From Geobacter sp. UBA5735 (lineage in GTDB: Bacteria; Desulfobacterota; Desulfuromonadia; Geobacterales; Geobacteraceae), in the NCBI GenBank assembly GCA_002419385.1, contig DIFZ01000045.1, forward strand, positions 1 to 64,000: 64,000 nt of DNA, in the 5' to 3' direction. The translations under genes and the position numbers were made by a program. The notes under the pieces are model-generated. The model ran no database searches. It was not told the origin of the DNA and saw only the letters and a list, made by a program, of their open reading frames with translations. Position 1 is the first letter of the stretch. Each line of letters starts with the position of its first letter. Positions 42,426-51,909 of this stretch are shown piece after piece.

Positions 42426-43178
42426 ATGGATACCAGGGATCTTGCCCTGCTGCTGAACAGCGTGAAAACCGGCGGCACTACCGTCGAGGATGCCCTCGAG
42501 CGGCTGCGCCACCTCCCCTTCGAAGATATCGGCTGCGCCACCGTGGATCACCACCGCGGACTCCGGCAGGGTTTTCCCGAGGTGGTGTTCGGCGAGAGCA
42601 AGAGTGCAGTGCAGATAGGACAGATCGTGCATGCACTGCTGGCCAAGGGAAACAATATCCTGGTAACCAGGCTGGACGGTGACAAGGCGCTGCAGCTGCA
42701 GGAAGCGTTTCCGTCAGCTGCGTACCATGCCGATGCCCGCTGCCTTACCATGGAGCAGAAGCCTGTGGAAATGATGGGCAAGGGGCCTGTGCTGGTGATT
42801 TCCGCCGGCACCTCGGATATCCCGGTCGCAGCCGAAGCGGAGGTTACCGCCCGCCTCATGGGCAACCATGTTGACCATCTCTACGATGTGGGCGTTTCCG
42901 GTATCCACCGGCTCCTGGGCAACAAGGACCTTATCTTTGCCGCATCAGTCCTGATCGTAGTGGCAGGCATGGAGGGCGCGCTTCCGTCGGTTGTCGGCGG
43001 CATGGTGAACCGGCCGGTAGTCGCCGTTCCCACATCGGTGGGTTACGGAGCGTCCTTCGGCGGGATAGCGGCACTCCTGGGAATGCTCAATTCGTGCGCG
43101 TCGGGCGTAACGGTCGTCAATATCGACAACGGCTTCGGCGCTGCCTATGCAGCGAGCCTGATGAACAGGAAGGATTAG
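42426..43178 (+). CDS. larB: LarB, nickel-pincer cofactor biosynthesis carboxylase
   Basis: A 250-residue protein with the AIR-carboxylase (PurE) fold. HRGLRQGFPEVVFGESKS and the C-terminal VVAVPTSVGYGASFGGIAALLGMLNSCASGV match LarB. It carboxylates nicotinic acid adenine dinucleotide to begin the nickel-pincer nucleotide made by LarB, LarE and LarC. It is followed after 194 bases by larC; larE is about 11 kb upstream. CAACGGGGACCGTT lies upstream of the ATG at 42426. No LarA-type racemase is in the window. Confidence 0.9.
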   Translation: MDTRDLALLLNSVKTGGTTVEDALERLRHLPFEDIGCATVDHHRGLRQGFPEVVFGESKSAVQIGQIVHALLAKGNNILVTRLDGDKALQLQEAFPSAAYHADARCLTMEQKPVEMMGKGPVLVISAGTSDIPVAAEAEVTARLMGNHVDHLYDVGVSGIHRLLGNKDLIFAASVLIVVAGMEGALPSVVGGMVNRPVVAVPTSVGYGASFGGIAALLGMLNSCASGVTVVNIDNGFGAAYAASLMNRKD

Positions 43179-43361
43179 AAATCCCCCTCAGTCCCCCTTT
43201 TGCAAAGGGGGAAGACAAATGAGTCTCTTCCATTCAATAACGGGAAAGGTTGAAGAGAGCCCCTTTACGCAAGCGATAAAGTTACAAGAATATCCACAAT
43301 TATTTAATGGGGTTGACTACGTTCTCCCCCCCTTTATGAAAGGGGGGCCGGGGGGGATTTC
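43178..43361. repeat. MITE-like element between larB and larC
   Basis: A 184-base segment ends in imperfect inverted repeats of about 23 bases (GAAATCCCCC...CCCCCTTT at left, reverse complement at right). Each end also holds a hairpin: CCCCCTTT-TGC-AAAGGGGG (43193-43211) and CCCCCCTTT-ATG-AAAGGGGGG (43327-43347). It encodes nothing. Confidence 0.6.
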
Positions 43362-43372
43362 TTGAAGATGCC

Positions 43373-44545
43373 ATGAAGATACTCTATTTCGACTGTTACG
43401 CCGGGATTTCCGGGGATATGACGATCGGGGCGCTGCTGGACCTGGGGGTGCCGCTGGATTATCTCAGGGAGAGCCTGTCCCATCTTCCACTGCACCTGCC
43501 CGACGGTGCCCTCAGCCTCGAGGAAACCAGCCGCCGCGGGATCAGAGCGGCCAGGTTCACGGTCCGGGCTCAGGAATCCCCCGGCCACCGGTCCCATGCC
43601 CGGATAGCCGAAATGATTTTCCTGAGTTCCCTGCCCGATCGGGTGAAGGACCTGTCGCAGAGGATATTCCTCCGCCTGGCCGAGGCCGAAGCCGCGGTCC
43701 ACGGCGTGGCTGTGGATGACGTCCATTTCCACGAAGTGGGCGCCCTGGATTCGATCGTGGACATCGTAGGGACGGCCATATGCATCGATTGCCTGGGTGC
43801 CGCGGAGTTCTACACCGCTCCCCTGCCGCTGGGCGGGGGGTTCGTGGACACGGCCCACGGCAGGCTGCCGGTTCCCGCGCCGGCGACGGCAGAGCTGCTC
43901 AAGGGTCTGCCGGTGCATGCCGGCATCATCGAGGGGGAGCGGGTGACACCAACCGGCGCAGCCATCATCTCTTCCCTGTTTTCCGGAACGGGCTTGCCGC
44001 CTTCGTTCACCTGCCGGGCGGTGGGGTGCGGCGCCGGGGAGCGAGACTTCGCCGATGTGCCCAACATCCTGCGCGTTTTCATGGGGGAGCGATCGGGCTC
44101 CCTGGCGTGTGACGAGGTCAGGGTCGTGGAGGCGCACCTCGATGACATGAATCCCGAGATCCTCGGCTACCTCATGGACCGCCTGCTGGCGGCCGGGGCG
44201 CTCGATGTGGCGTTCTCCCCGTTGCAGATGAAGAAAAACCGGCCCGGCGTGCGCATTACCGTCATCGCCCCTGCCTCGGGAGTCGAGATGGTGGCGCGTC
44301 TGGTGCTGACGGAAACTTCCGCCATCGGCGTGCGCCACTACCCGGCGGCCCGCCTGAAGCTGGAGCGGGAAGTGGAGGAGCGGCAAACCAGCCTGGGCGC
44401 GGTGCGGGTCAAGGTGATCCGCGAAGGCGGGGCCGTGCTGCGCACCGTGCCGGAATTCGAGGAGTGCCGCCGCATTGCCGAAGCAACGGGCATCTCGTTG
44501 CAGGAAGTTTACCGGATCATCGACAGGGAGACGGGGAGCGCATGA
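43373..44545 (+). CDS. larC: LarC, nickel insertion protein
   Basis: A 390-residue LarC, which inserts nickel into the pincer nucleotide using CTP. The N-terminal MKILYFDCYAGISGDMTIGALLDLG is the family signature; His and Cys-containing regions (VHFHEVGALDSIVDI, then GCGAGERDF) follow. It is one frame here, unlike the programmed frameshift in L. plantarum larC. The stop overlaps the pgpA start by four bases. It lies just after the repeat element and is in one unit with larB, pgpA and cinA. Confidence 0.92.
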   Translation: MKILYFDCYAGISGDMTIGALLDLGVPLDYLRESLSHLPLHLPDGALSLEETSRRGIRAARFTVRAQESPGHRSHARIAEMIFLSSLPDRVKDLSQRIFLRLAEAEAAVHGVAVDDVHFHEVGALDSIVDIVGTAICIDCLGAAEFYTAPLPLGGGFVDTAHGRLPVPAPATAELLKGLPVHAGIIEGERVTPTGAAIISSLFSGTGLPPSFTCRAVGCGAGERDFADVPNILRVFMGERSGSLACDEVRVVEAHLDDMNPEILGYLMDRLLAAGALDVAFSPLQMKKNRPGVRITVIAPASGVEMVARLVLTETSAIGVRHYPAARLKLEREVEERQTSLGAVRVKVIREGGAVLRTVPEFEECRRIAEATGISLQEVYRIIDRETGSA

Positions 44546-44991
44546 GTCGGTTCATCAAGCTTGCTGCCACATGGTTCGGGACGGGCTTGAGCCCCTGGGC
44601 TCCGGGCACTGTGGGCACCCTGGGGGCGATCCCCTTCTACCTGGCCCTGGCGCAGCTCCCCCTCTGGCTCTATGGAGTCACTGTCGCGGCGTTCTCTGTT
44701 TTTTCGTGCTGGGTTTCCGGCCACGGGGAACGGGAATTCGGCGAACGGGACCCGGGCAAGATCGTGATCGACGAGGTTGCGGGATATCTGGTTGCCATGA
44801 CGGCTGTTCCCTGTACCTGGAAGACCGTTCTGGCCGGATTCGTCCTGTTCCGCTTTTTCGACATCTGCAAGATTCCGCCGGCCCGGTATTTCGACCGGCA
44901 GATGAAAAACGGCTTCGGGGTGGTCCTGGACGACATCGTCGCCGGGATTTACTCCTGCGTGGCCCTCCACCTTCTCAAGGGGTTCTTATGA
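44542..44991 (+). CDS. pgpA: Phosphatidylglycerophosphatase A
   Basis: A 149-residue membrane phosphatase that makes phosphatidylglycerol from its phosphate. GTGLSPWAPGTVGTLGAIPFY and DPGKIVIDEVAGYLVAM are the PgpA motifs, with three or four membrane segments. ATGA overlap with larC upstream and with cinA downstream indicates translation coupling. Family call firm. Confidence 0.92.
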   Translation: MSRFIKLAATWFGTGLSPWAPGTVGTLGAIPFYLALAQLPLWLYGVTVAAFSVFSCWVSGHGEREFGERDPGKIVIDEVAGYLVAMTAVPCTWKTVLAGFVLFRFFDICKIPPARYFDRQMKNGFGVVLDDIVAGIYSCVALHLLKGFL

Positions 44992-46253
44992 AGATTTCAA
45001 CGCTTTCCATCGGTGACGAGGTCATTTTCGGCGAGATTGTCGACACCAATGCCCCCCATATAGCGGCGCGCCTGTACGACGAAGGCTTCAAGGTCCGGCA
45101 GCACCTGTGCGTCGGCGACAGCGAGCCTGACATCATCGAGGCGGTGGAGGCCCTGGCGGGCCACAACGATTTCGTCATCGCCACCGGCGGGCTCGGCCCT
45201 ACGGTGGACGACCTGACTGCCCGTGCCGTGGCCCGGGCCACGGGCCGCCGCCTCATCCTGAACGACGATGCCCTGGCCCACCTCAAGGAACGCTACCGGG
45301 CAATGGGCCGCGAGCTGCTGCGGGCCAGCGAGAAGCAGGCGCTCCTGCCGTCCAAGTCCACCCTGATCCCGAACCCGCTGGGGACGGCATGCGGTTTCAT
45401 CGTTCCCCACAAGGGAAGTTTTCTGCTTTTCCTGCCGGGTGTCCCGGTCGAGATGAAAAAGATGCTTGAGGAAACGGTCATCCCGTTCATCATTTCCAGG
45501 AGCAGACAGTCTTCCCTGGTGAAAACGCGGTTTCTCAGGGTTTTCGGACTCTCGGAGCCCCAGACCGAAGAGTTGCTGAGGGGACTTTCCCGGCCCGACG
45601 ACGGGTTGACCATTGCGTATTGCGTCGATTTCCCCGAAATCGAGGTCAAGCTGCGCGGCCAGGGAGAGGACGAGGCCATGCTGCAGGAGGCTCTGCTCCT
45701 CATGGAGCAGCAGGTGAGGGAGAGGCTCGGCGACCATGTCGTAGCGCTGGGTGAGGAGACCATCGATACCGTGGTAGCGGCTCTGTTCCGGGAAAAGGGG
45801 GTGACCCTGTCTCTGGCGGAGTCGTGCACCGGTGGCCTCGTCGCCAAGAGGATTACCGACATGGCCGGCAGCTCCGCATATTTTCTGGAAGGCGCTGTGA
45901 CGTATGGCAACGCGGCCAAGACACGGCAGCTTCAGGTCCCTGTCGAACTGCTGGAAAAGGAAGGCGCCGTGAGCGCTGCGGTTGCCATGGCCATGGCCAG
46001 AGGCATCCGCAGGGCCAGCGGGAGCGACATCGGCCTGGCCGTCACCGGGATCGCCGGCCCGGATGGGGGGTCGGAGGACAAACCAGTGGGCACCGTGTTC
46101 GTGGCCCTGGCCGGCCGTTCGGACTGCACTGCCAAGCGGTACCGGTTCAACGGCAGCCGGGACAGGATCCGCGCATTAACGGCCTTCACGGCCATGGACT
46201 GGCTGCGCAGGCATCTCCTGTCACTGCCGGACGTTGAGAAGAGTGAAGAGTGA
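44988..46253 (+). CDS. cinA: CinA family nicotinamide-nucleotide amidohydrolase
   Basis: A 421-residue two-domain CinA. The N-terminal MoaB/MogA-like domain (to about 250) has ATGGLGPTVDDLTARAVA, and the C-terminal deamidase domain (about 260-410) has AESCTGGLVAKRITDMAGSSAYF and GIAGPDGG. It hydrolyses NMN to nicotinate mononucleotide and the N-terminal domain may act on ADP-ribose. It is directly upstream of recA as in many bacteria. The last codons run into a set of GAAGAGT-like repeats. Confidence 0.93.
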   Translation: MKISTLSIGDEVIFGEIVDTNAPHIAARLYDEGFKVRQHLCVGDSEPDIIEAVEALAGHNDFVIATGGLGPTVDDLTARAVARATGRRLILNDDALAHLKERYRAMGRELLRASEKQALLPSKSTLIPNPLGTACGFIVPHKGSFLLFLPGVPVEMKKMLEETVIPFIISRSRQSSLVKTRFLRVFGLSEPQTEELLRGLSRPDDGLTIAYCVDFPEIEVKLRGQGEDEAMLQEALLLMEQQVRERLGDHVVALGEETIDTVVAALFREKGVTLSLAESCTGGLVAKRITDMAGSSAYFLEGAVTYGNAAKTRQLQVPVELLEKEGAVSAAVAMAMARGIRRASGSDIGLAVTGIAGPDGGSEDKPVGTVFVALAGRSDCTAKRYRFNGSRDRIRALTAFTAMDWLRRHLLSLPDVEKSEE

Positions 46254-46345
46254 AGGGTGAAAGGCGGCCATGGCCGCCGAAGCCGTTTTGTGGCGACGGA
46301 TGAAAGGCCTTGGCCGCCGAAGCCGTTCTTTGGCGAAGGCGGCAG
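46230..46345. repeat. Short repeats and 40-base tandem unit before recA
   Basis: GAAGAGT-like units at the cinA end are followed by GGCGGCCATGGCCGCC, a perfect 16-base palindrome (46263-46278), and by two copies of TGGCCGCCGAAGCCGTT starting at 46271 and 46311, a 40-base period. Confidence 0.6.
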
Positions 46346-46456
46346 GGCAAAGATAAACTTGAAAAACCAACGTAAATTGTGCTATTTCTGGACCGTTGCC
46401 GCTTCGGGACATGGCAGTGGCGGTACCCGGAGACATGGCGACAGGAGGCGATATCC

Positions 46457-47473
46457 ATGCTGGAGAAAGAAAAGGCGGTTGATCTCGCGGTAAGCCAGAT
46501 CGAAAAGCAGTTCGGCAAAGGCGCCATAATGCGCCTGGGAAATGATGAACCATTGCCTGATGTGGCTTCAATTCCAACAGGCTCCATTTCCCTGGATATG
46601 GCCCTTGGTGTGGGGGGGGTGCCCCGGGGACGTGTCATAGAGATCTTCGGCCCCGAATCGTCCGGCAAGACCACCCTGGCCCTGCACATCGTGGCGGAGG
46701 CCCAGAAGCTGGGAGGCATAGCAGCCTTCGTTGATGCCGAACACGCCCTGGACATCGGGTATGCCAGGAAGCTCGGCGTACGGACCGACGACCTGCTGGT
46801 TTCACAGCCCGATACCGGCGAGCAGGCGCTGGAGATAGCGGAAATGCTCGTCAGAAGCGGCGCTATCGATGTGCTCGTCGTCGATTCGGTGGCGGCCCTG
46901 GTTCCCAAGGCTGAAATCGAGGGGGACATGGGCGACTCGCACATGGGCCTCCAGGCCCGCCTCATGTCCCAGGCCCTGCGGAAGCTGACCGGCATCATAT
47001 CCAAATCGAACTGCTGCGTGATTTTCATCAACCAGATCCGTATGAAGATCGGGGTGATGTTCGGCAATCCCGAAACGACAACAGGCGGCAACGCCCTCAA
47101 GTTCTACGCCTCGGTCCGCCTCGATATCAGGAAGATCGCCACCCTCAAGCAGGGGAACGACGTGATCGGTTCGCGGACCAAGGTCAAAGTCGTAAAAAAC
47201 AAGGTTGCGCCGCCATTCCGCGAGGTTGAGTTCGACATCCTGTATGGCGAAGGGATTTCCCGGGTCGGGGATATCCTGGACATGGCCGTGGACCGGGGCA
47301 TCGTGGACAAGAGCGGCGCCTGGTTTTCCTACGGCAGCGAACGGATCGGGCAGGGGCGTGAAAACAGCAGGATATTCCTCAAGGACCATCCCGACATGCT
47401 GGCCGAGATCGAGGGCAAGCTGCTTGAACAGGCAGGCCTCGCGGCCGCAACGACTCGGGAAGAAAAGGCATAG
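46457..47473 (+). CDS. recA: Recombinase RecA
   Basis: A 338-residue RecA with Walker A GPESSGKTT (about residues 66-74), the LIFINQIRMKIGVMFGNPETTTGG region containing loop L2 and KVVKNKVAPPF near 245. It drives homologous recombination and co-protease functions. AGGAGGCGATATCC precedes the ATG at 46457. I found no LexA-type box upstream; published work on G. sulfurreducens reports that its LexA proteins do not bind the recA promoter. pilT follows after three bases. Confidence 0.98.
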   Translation: MLEKEKAVDLAVSQIEKQFGKGAIMRLGNDEPLPDVASIPTGSISLDMALGVGGVPRGRVIEIFGPESSGKTTLALHIVAEAQKLGGIAAFVDAEHALDIGYARKLGVRTDDLLVSQPDTGEQALEIAEMLVRSGAIDVLVVDSVAALVPKAEIEGDMGDSHMGLQARLMSQALRKLTGIISKSNCCVIFINQIRMKIGVMFGNPETTTGGNALKFYASVRLDIRKIATLKQGNDVIGSRTKVKVVKNKVAPPFREVEFDILYGEGISRVGDILDMAVDRGIVDKSGAWFSYGSERIGQGRENSRIFLKDHPDMLAEIEGKLLEQAGLAAATTREEKA

Positions 47474-47476
47474 CAC

Positions 47477-48640
47477 ATGGAACTGAATGATATTCTCACG
47501 ATAGCGGTAAAGGCCAAGGGGTCCGACGTCCATATCAAGGCGGGACTGCAGCCGGTGGTGCGTATCGACGGCAGGCTGCGGCCCATACCCAACGCGCCCC
47601 GCATGCCTGCCGAGGCAATTCGCCAGATGGCTTATTCCATGATGAACGAGAAGCAGAAAGCCCATTTCGAGGAGTTCTTCGAAGTGGACCTGGCCTACGG
47701 GATTCCCGGCCTGAGCCGTTTCCGCGTCAGCGCGTACTCCCAGCGCGGCTCCGTGGCCATGGTCTTCCGTATCATCGCCTTCGGCGTGCCGTCCTTTTCC
47801 ACCCTCAATATGCCGAAAATACTGGAAAAGCTGAGTCTCGAGGAGCGCGGCCTGATCCTCGTCACCGGCACGACGGGCAGCGGCAAGTCCACCACGCTGG
47901 CCGCGATGATCGATTTCATCAACGAGAACCGCACCTGCAACGTCATTACCGTCGAAGACCCGGTGGAGTACCTGCACAAGGACAAGAAGAGCATCATCAG
48001 TCAGCGGGAGATCGGCTTCGATACCCTTACCTTCGGCAATGCCCTGAAGAGCGCACTCCGCCAGGACCCGGACGTGATCCTGGTGGGCGAGATGCGCGAC
48101 CTCGAGACCATCGAGACCGCCCTGACCGCGGCGGAAACGGGCCATCTGGTCATGTCGACCCTGCATACCCTGGACGCTGCCGAGACGGTCAACAGGATCA
48201 TCTCGGTGTTCCCGCCCTTCCACCAGCGCCAGATCAGGATGCAGCTTTCCAATGTCATCAAGGGGGTCATTTCCCAGCGCCTCGTACCCCGGGCGGACGG
48301 CAAGGGAAGGGTTCCCGCGGTCGAGGTCATGATCGGCACCTCCCGCGTCAAGGAATGCATCGACGACAAGGAAAAGACCAAGCAGATTCCCGAGGCGATT
48401 GCCCAGGGCGTCACCTCGTACGGGATGCAAACCTTTGACCAGTCGCTCATGAGCCTGTATACGTCGAAGCTGATAACCTACGAAGAGGCGCTGCGCCAGG
48501 CAACCAACCCCGACGACTTCGCCCTGAAGATTTCCGGCATTTCCTCGACATCGAATCTTTCCTGGGAGCAGTTCGAGCACCAGGATCCCGAGGAAAACGG
48601 GGAGGAAAAGATTCCCGTCGACAAGTTCGGGAATGGGTGA
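47477..48640 (+). CDS. pilT: PilT-family type IV pilus retraction ATPase
   Basis: A 387-residue hexameric ATPase of the PilT/PilU group. Walker A GTTGSGKST (131-139), the Asp box EDPVEYLHKDKKS, Walker B VILVGEMRDLETIETALTAAETGHLVMSTLHT are present. It retracts type IV pili for twitching or DNA uptake. Geobacter has several paralogues; the one after recA is often called pilT-4, so the paralogue number is uncertain. It is only three bases after recA and overlaps recX by eight bases. Confidence 0.93.
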   Translation: MELNDILTIAVKAKGSDVHIKAGLQPVVRIDGRLRPIPNAPRMPAEAIRQMAYSMMNEKQKAHFEEFFEVDLAYGIPGLSRFRVSAYSQRGSVAMVFRIIAFGVPSFSTLNMPKILEKLSLEERGLILVTGTTGSGKSTTLAAMIDFINENRTCNVITVEDPVEYLHKDKKSIISQREIGFDTLTFGNALKSALRQDPDVILVGEMRDLETIETALTAAETGHLVMSTLHTLDAAETVNRIISVFPPFHQRQIRMQLSNVIKGVISQRLVPRADGKGRVPAVEVMIGTSRVKECIDDKEKTKQIPEAIAQGVTSYGMQTFDQSLMSLYTSKLITYEEALRQATNPDDFALKISGISSTSNLSWEQFEHQDPEENGEEKIPVDKFGNG

Positions 48641-49097
48641 GGAGCGCAGCGCTACTGCGTATGCTCTGAAGATTCTTGCCGTGTGCGACCGCAGCGAGGC
48701 CGAAATGCGCCGGAAGCTCGTAGTGAAGGGGTTTTCGCCCGTGACGGCCGACAGGGTCATTGAAAAGCTCCACCGCTCGGGTTACCTGGACGATGAGCGC
48801 TTTGCCTATGCGTGGGCGGAATCGGCACTACGCAACGGCAGGGGGTACGGCCATCGGCTGAAGGTCGAACTTTCCCGGCGGGGAGTGGTCGAGGACATCA
48901 TCGATCATGTCCTGTGCAGGCTGGGATCTGAACATGATGAAATGGCCACGCTCGCCGGTCTGATGGCGAGGAAATTTGCGGGTTTCGATTACTGGCAAGC
49001 AGATGATCGGCAAAAACGAAGGGTCATCAGCTATTTCCAGCGTCGCGGCTTCTCCCTTGCGGCAATACTCAGGGTGCTGCGCGAGGCTGGTGAGTAG
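48633..49097 (+). CDS. recX: RecX, regulator of RecA
   Basis: A 154-residue RecX, helix-rich with YALKILAVCDRSEAEMRRKL and GYLDDERFAYAWAESALRNGRGYG typical. It binds RecA filaments to modulate activity. The ATG overlaps the pilT stop by eight bases. It is on the same transcript as recA and pilT. Confidence 0.9.
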   Translation: MGEERSATAYALKILAVCDRSEAEMRRKLVVKGFSPVTADRVIEKLHRSGYLDDERFAYAWAESALRNGRGYGHRLKVELSRRGVVEDIIDHVLCRLGSEHDEMATLAGLMARKFAGFDYWQADDRQKRRVISYFQRRGFSLAAILRVLREAGE

Positions 49098-49218
49098 TGG
49101 GGATGTCCTTTTTCTTTTTTGCGGATTGGGCAATTTGCTGTTCACCCCTCACCCGGCCTGCGTTGCAGGTTTGAATTGAATACGATAATTTGTTTACCGA
49201 CTACGTGCAGGAGAATCC

Positions 49219-51846
49219 ATGACTGGAAAAGAAATTCGGGAAAGATTCCTGAAATATTTCGCCGAACGGGGCCATGCCGTCGTCCCCAGTTCCAACCTCA
49301 TTCCGAAGAACGACCCGACCCTGCTGTTCACCAATGCGGGCATGAACCAGTTCAAGGACCTTTTCCTGGGGCTGGAAAAGCGCGACTACATCAGAGCATG
49401 CAGTTCCCAGAAGTGCGTCCGGGCGGGCGGCAAGCACAACGATCTGGAAAATGTGGGGCGGACGGCCCGCCACCATACCTTCTTCGAAATGCTGGGAAAT
49501 TTTTCCTTTGGCGATTACTTCAAGAAACAGGCCATTGCCTTTGCCTGGGAATTCCTGACGGAAGATCTCAAGCTGGACAGGAACAGGCTCTCTGTTTCCG
49601 TCTACAAGGATGACGACGAGGCCGCCGATATCTGGCACAACCAGGAAGGCGTGCCCCTGGAGCGGATCTACCGTTTCGACGAGGACAACTTCTGGTCCAT
49701 GGGCGACACCGGCCCCTGCGGCCCCTGCACCGAGATCTTCTGGGACAATGGCCCCGGGACCGGCTGCGGCAGCCCCGACTGCGCCGTGGGTTGCGACTGC
49801 GACCGCTACATGGAAATCTGGAACAACGTCTTCATGCAGTTCAACCGTGACGCCACAGGGGTCATGACCCCCCTGCCCAAGCCCTCGGTGGACACCGGCA
49901 TGGGGTTGGAGCGGATCGCGACGGTCATGCAGGGCGTGACCTCCAACTACGATACCGACCTTATCCAGGGCATCATACGCCACGTGGAAAAGCTGTCCGG
50001 CAAGCGCTACCGCGAAGATGGGAAGGACGATGTTTCCATGCGGGTGATCGCCGACCATTCCCGGGCCATAACCTTTCTCATCTGTGACGGCGTCCTGCCC
50101 AGCAACGAGGGGCGGGGTTACGTGCTGCGCCGCATCATGCGCCGCGCCGCCCGCCACGCCAAGATGCTCGGCGTCTCGGAGCCGGTCCTCTACCGGATGG
50201 TCGATGCCGTCAGCTCGGTCATGGGAGACGCCTATCCCGACCTCCTCCAGCGTGAGGAGTACATCAGGAAGGTCGTCCGTGCCGAAGAAGAACGCTTTGC
50301 CGAAACCCTGGACAACGGCCTCAGGATCCTGAACGATGAGGTTGCAGCTCTGAAGGGCCGGGGTCTTTCCGTCATTCCCGGTGAAACTGTGTTCAAGCTC
50401 TACGACACCTATGGATTCCCCGTCGACCTGACTGCCGATATCGTCCTGAGCGAAGGCTTTACCGTGGACGAGGAGGGCTTCGAAAGCTGCATGGAACGCC
50501 AGCGGGAGCTTGCCCGTGAACACTGGAAGGGTTCGGGAGACGAGCGGGTGTCGGCTGTGTACAAGAGCCTCCACGGGGAGGGGCTCCGGACGGTTTTCAC
50601 CGGCTACGACGAACGGACGGCTTATTCTGTCATCACAGCGGTTGTGCGGGACGGCGTGAAGGTTGCAGAGGCCGGTCCCGGCGAAGGGGTTGACGTGATT
50701 ACCGAGAGCACGCCCTTTTACGGCGAAAGCGGCGGCCAGGCGGGCGACCGCGGTGAAATCTCCACCGGGAGCGCGCACCTGGAAGTCCTCGCCACCCTGA
50801 AACCCGTGCCTGACCTGACAGTGCACCGGGCAGTGGTGAAGGAAGGGACGGTACGTGTCGGCGACGCTGCCGATCTCAAGGTTGCCGATGCGGAACGGTC
50901 TGCGACGGCCCGCAACCATACCGCGACCCATCTGCTCCAGGCAGCACTGCGGCAGGTGCTCGGCGACCACGTGAAACAGTCCGGCTCCCTGGTGAACAGG
51001 GACCACCTGCGCTTCGATTTCACCCACTTTTCCGCGATGACAGCAGAAGAGCTCGAACTGGTTGAAGACCTGGTGAACGCAAATATCATGGATAATTCGG
51101 AGGTCACGGCGCGGGAGATGTCGCTGGACAAGGCCATGGAAAGCGGCGCAACAGCCCTGTTCGACGAGAAATACGGCGACCGGGTACGCGTGGTCAAGGT
51201 GGGAGACGTAAGCGCCGAGTTTTGCGGCGGCACCCATGTCCGGGCCTCGGGAGATATCGGTCTGTTCAAGATCGTATCGGAATCGGGCATTGCTGCCGGT
51301 GTCCGGCGCATCGAAGCCCTGACCGGCACCGGGGCACTGCGGTATGCACGGTGCCTGGAAGACGAGCGGAAGAAAATAGCCTCGCTGCTGAAGGCCGAAG
51401 GGGGCGACACGGTGGACCGGGTTGCCCGACTCGTTGCCCGCCAGAAGGAGCTTCAGCGGGAAATCGAGGCCCTCCAGGGCAAGCTCAACGCCTCGGCCTC
51501 GGCCGATCTCCTGGCCGGCGTCAGGGACATCGGCGGCGTCAAGGCGCTGGCGGTCAAGGTCGATATGGACGACCCGAAGGGGCTGCGGGAACTGTCCGAC
51601 AGCCTGAAGGACCGGCTCGGCTCGGGCGTTTTAGCCATCGGCACGGAAAAGGACGGCAAGGCCACCCTGCTGGTGGCGGTGACGAAGGACCTGACCGGCC
51701 GCTTCAAGGCCGGAGACCTTATCAAGGGACTGGCGCCGCTCATCGGGGGGAGCGGCGGCGGCAAGCCGGAACTGGCACAGGCCGGAGGCAGCATGCCTGA
51801 GAAACTGGGTGAGGCGTTGGAGAAGTTGTACTCCTTGCTTGCCTGA
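49219..51846 (+). CDS. alaS: Alanine-tRNA ligase
   Basis: An 875-residue AlaRS. The class II core includes RAC at CSSQKCVRAGGKHNDLENVG, the editing domain has RNHTATHLL (His near 567) and CGGTH (Cys near 669), and a C-terminal C-Ala domain with coiled coil (LVARQKELQREIEAL) completes the protein. It charges tRNA-Ala and clears mischarged Ser and Gly. AGGAGAATCC precedes the ATG at 49219. The gene is followed by palindromic repeats and then argB. Confidence 0.98.
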   Translation: MTGKEIRERFLKYFAERGHAVVPSSNLIPKNDPTLLFTNAGMNQFKDLFLGLEKRDYIRACSSQKCVRAGGKHNDLENVGRTARHHTFFEMLGNFSFGDYFKKQAIAFAWEFLTEDLKLDRNRLSVSVYKDDDEAADIWHNQEGVPLERIYRFDEDNFWSMGDTGPCGPCTEIFWDNGPGTGCGSPDCAVGCDCDRYMEIWNNVFMQFNRDATGVMTPLPKPSVDTGMGLERIATVMQGVTSNYDTDLIQGIIRHVEKLSGKRYREDGKDDVSMRVIADHSRAITFLICDGVLPSNEGRGYVLRRIMRRAARHAKMLGVSEPVLYRMVDAVSSVMGDAYPDLLQREEYIRKVVRAEEERFAETLDNGLRILNDEVAALKGRGLSVIPGETVFKLYDTYGFPVDLTADIVLSEGFTVDEEGFESCMERQRELAREHWKGSGDERVSAVYKSLHGEGLRTVFTGYDERTAYSVITAVVRDGVKVAEAGPGEGVDVITESTPFYGESGGQAGDRGEISTGSAHLEVLATLKPVPDLTVHRAVVKEGTVRVGDAADLKVADAERSATARNHTATHLLQAALRQVLGDHVKQSGSLVNRDHLRFDFTHFSAMTAEELELVEDLVNANIMDNSEVTAREMSLDKAMESGATALFDEKYGDRVRVVKVGDVSAEFCGGTHVRASGDIGLFKIVSESGIAAGVRRIEALTGTGALRYARCLEDERKKIASLLKAEGGDTVDRVARLVARQKELQREIEALQGKLNASASADLLAGVRDIGGVKALAVKVDMDDPKGLRELSDSLKDRLGSGVLAIGTEKDGKATLLVAVTKDLTGRFKAGDLIKGLAPLIGGSGGGKPELAQAGGSMPEKLGEALEKLYSLLA

Positions 51847-51909
51847 CGGCAAGCGGCACAAGGCACAAGGCACAGGGCACAAGGTAAAAATCGGTTTACA
51901 ATCGGCTTT

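Noticed and set aside
46254..46456. LexA box upstream of recA
   Set aside because: No match to the GGTT-N2-C-N4-G-N3-ACC type site could be found.
46802..48760. A 652-residue minus-strand open frame across recA and pilT
   Set aside because: It overlaps highly conserved genes on the other strand and shows no domain; GC-rich shadow frame.
49201..51237. A 678-residue minus-strand open frame opposite alaS
   Set aside because: Antisense to a certain essential gene; His/Val/Gly-rich composition is that of a shadow frame.
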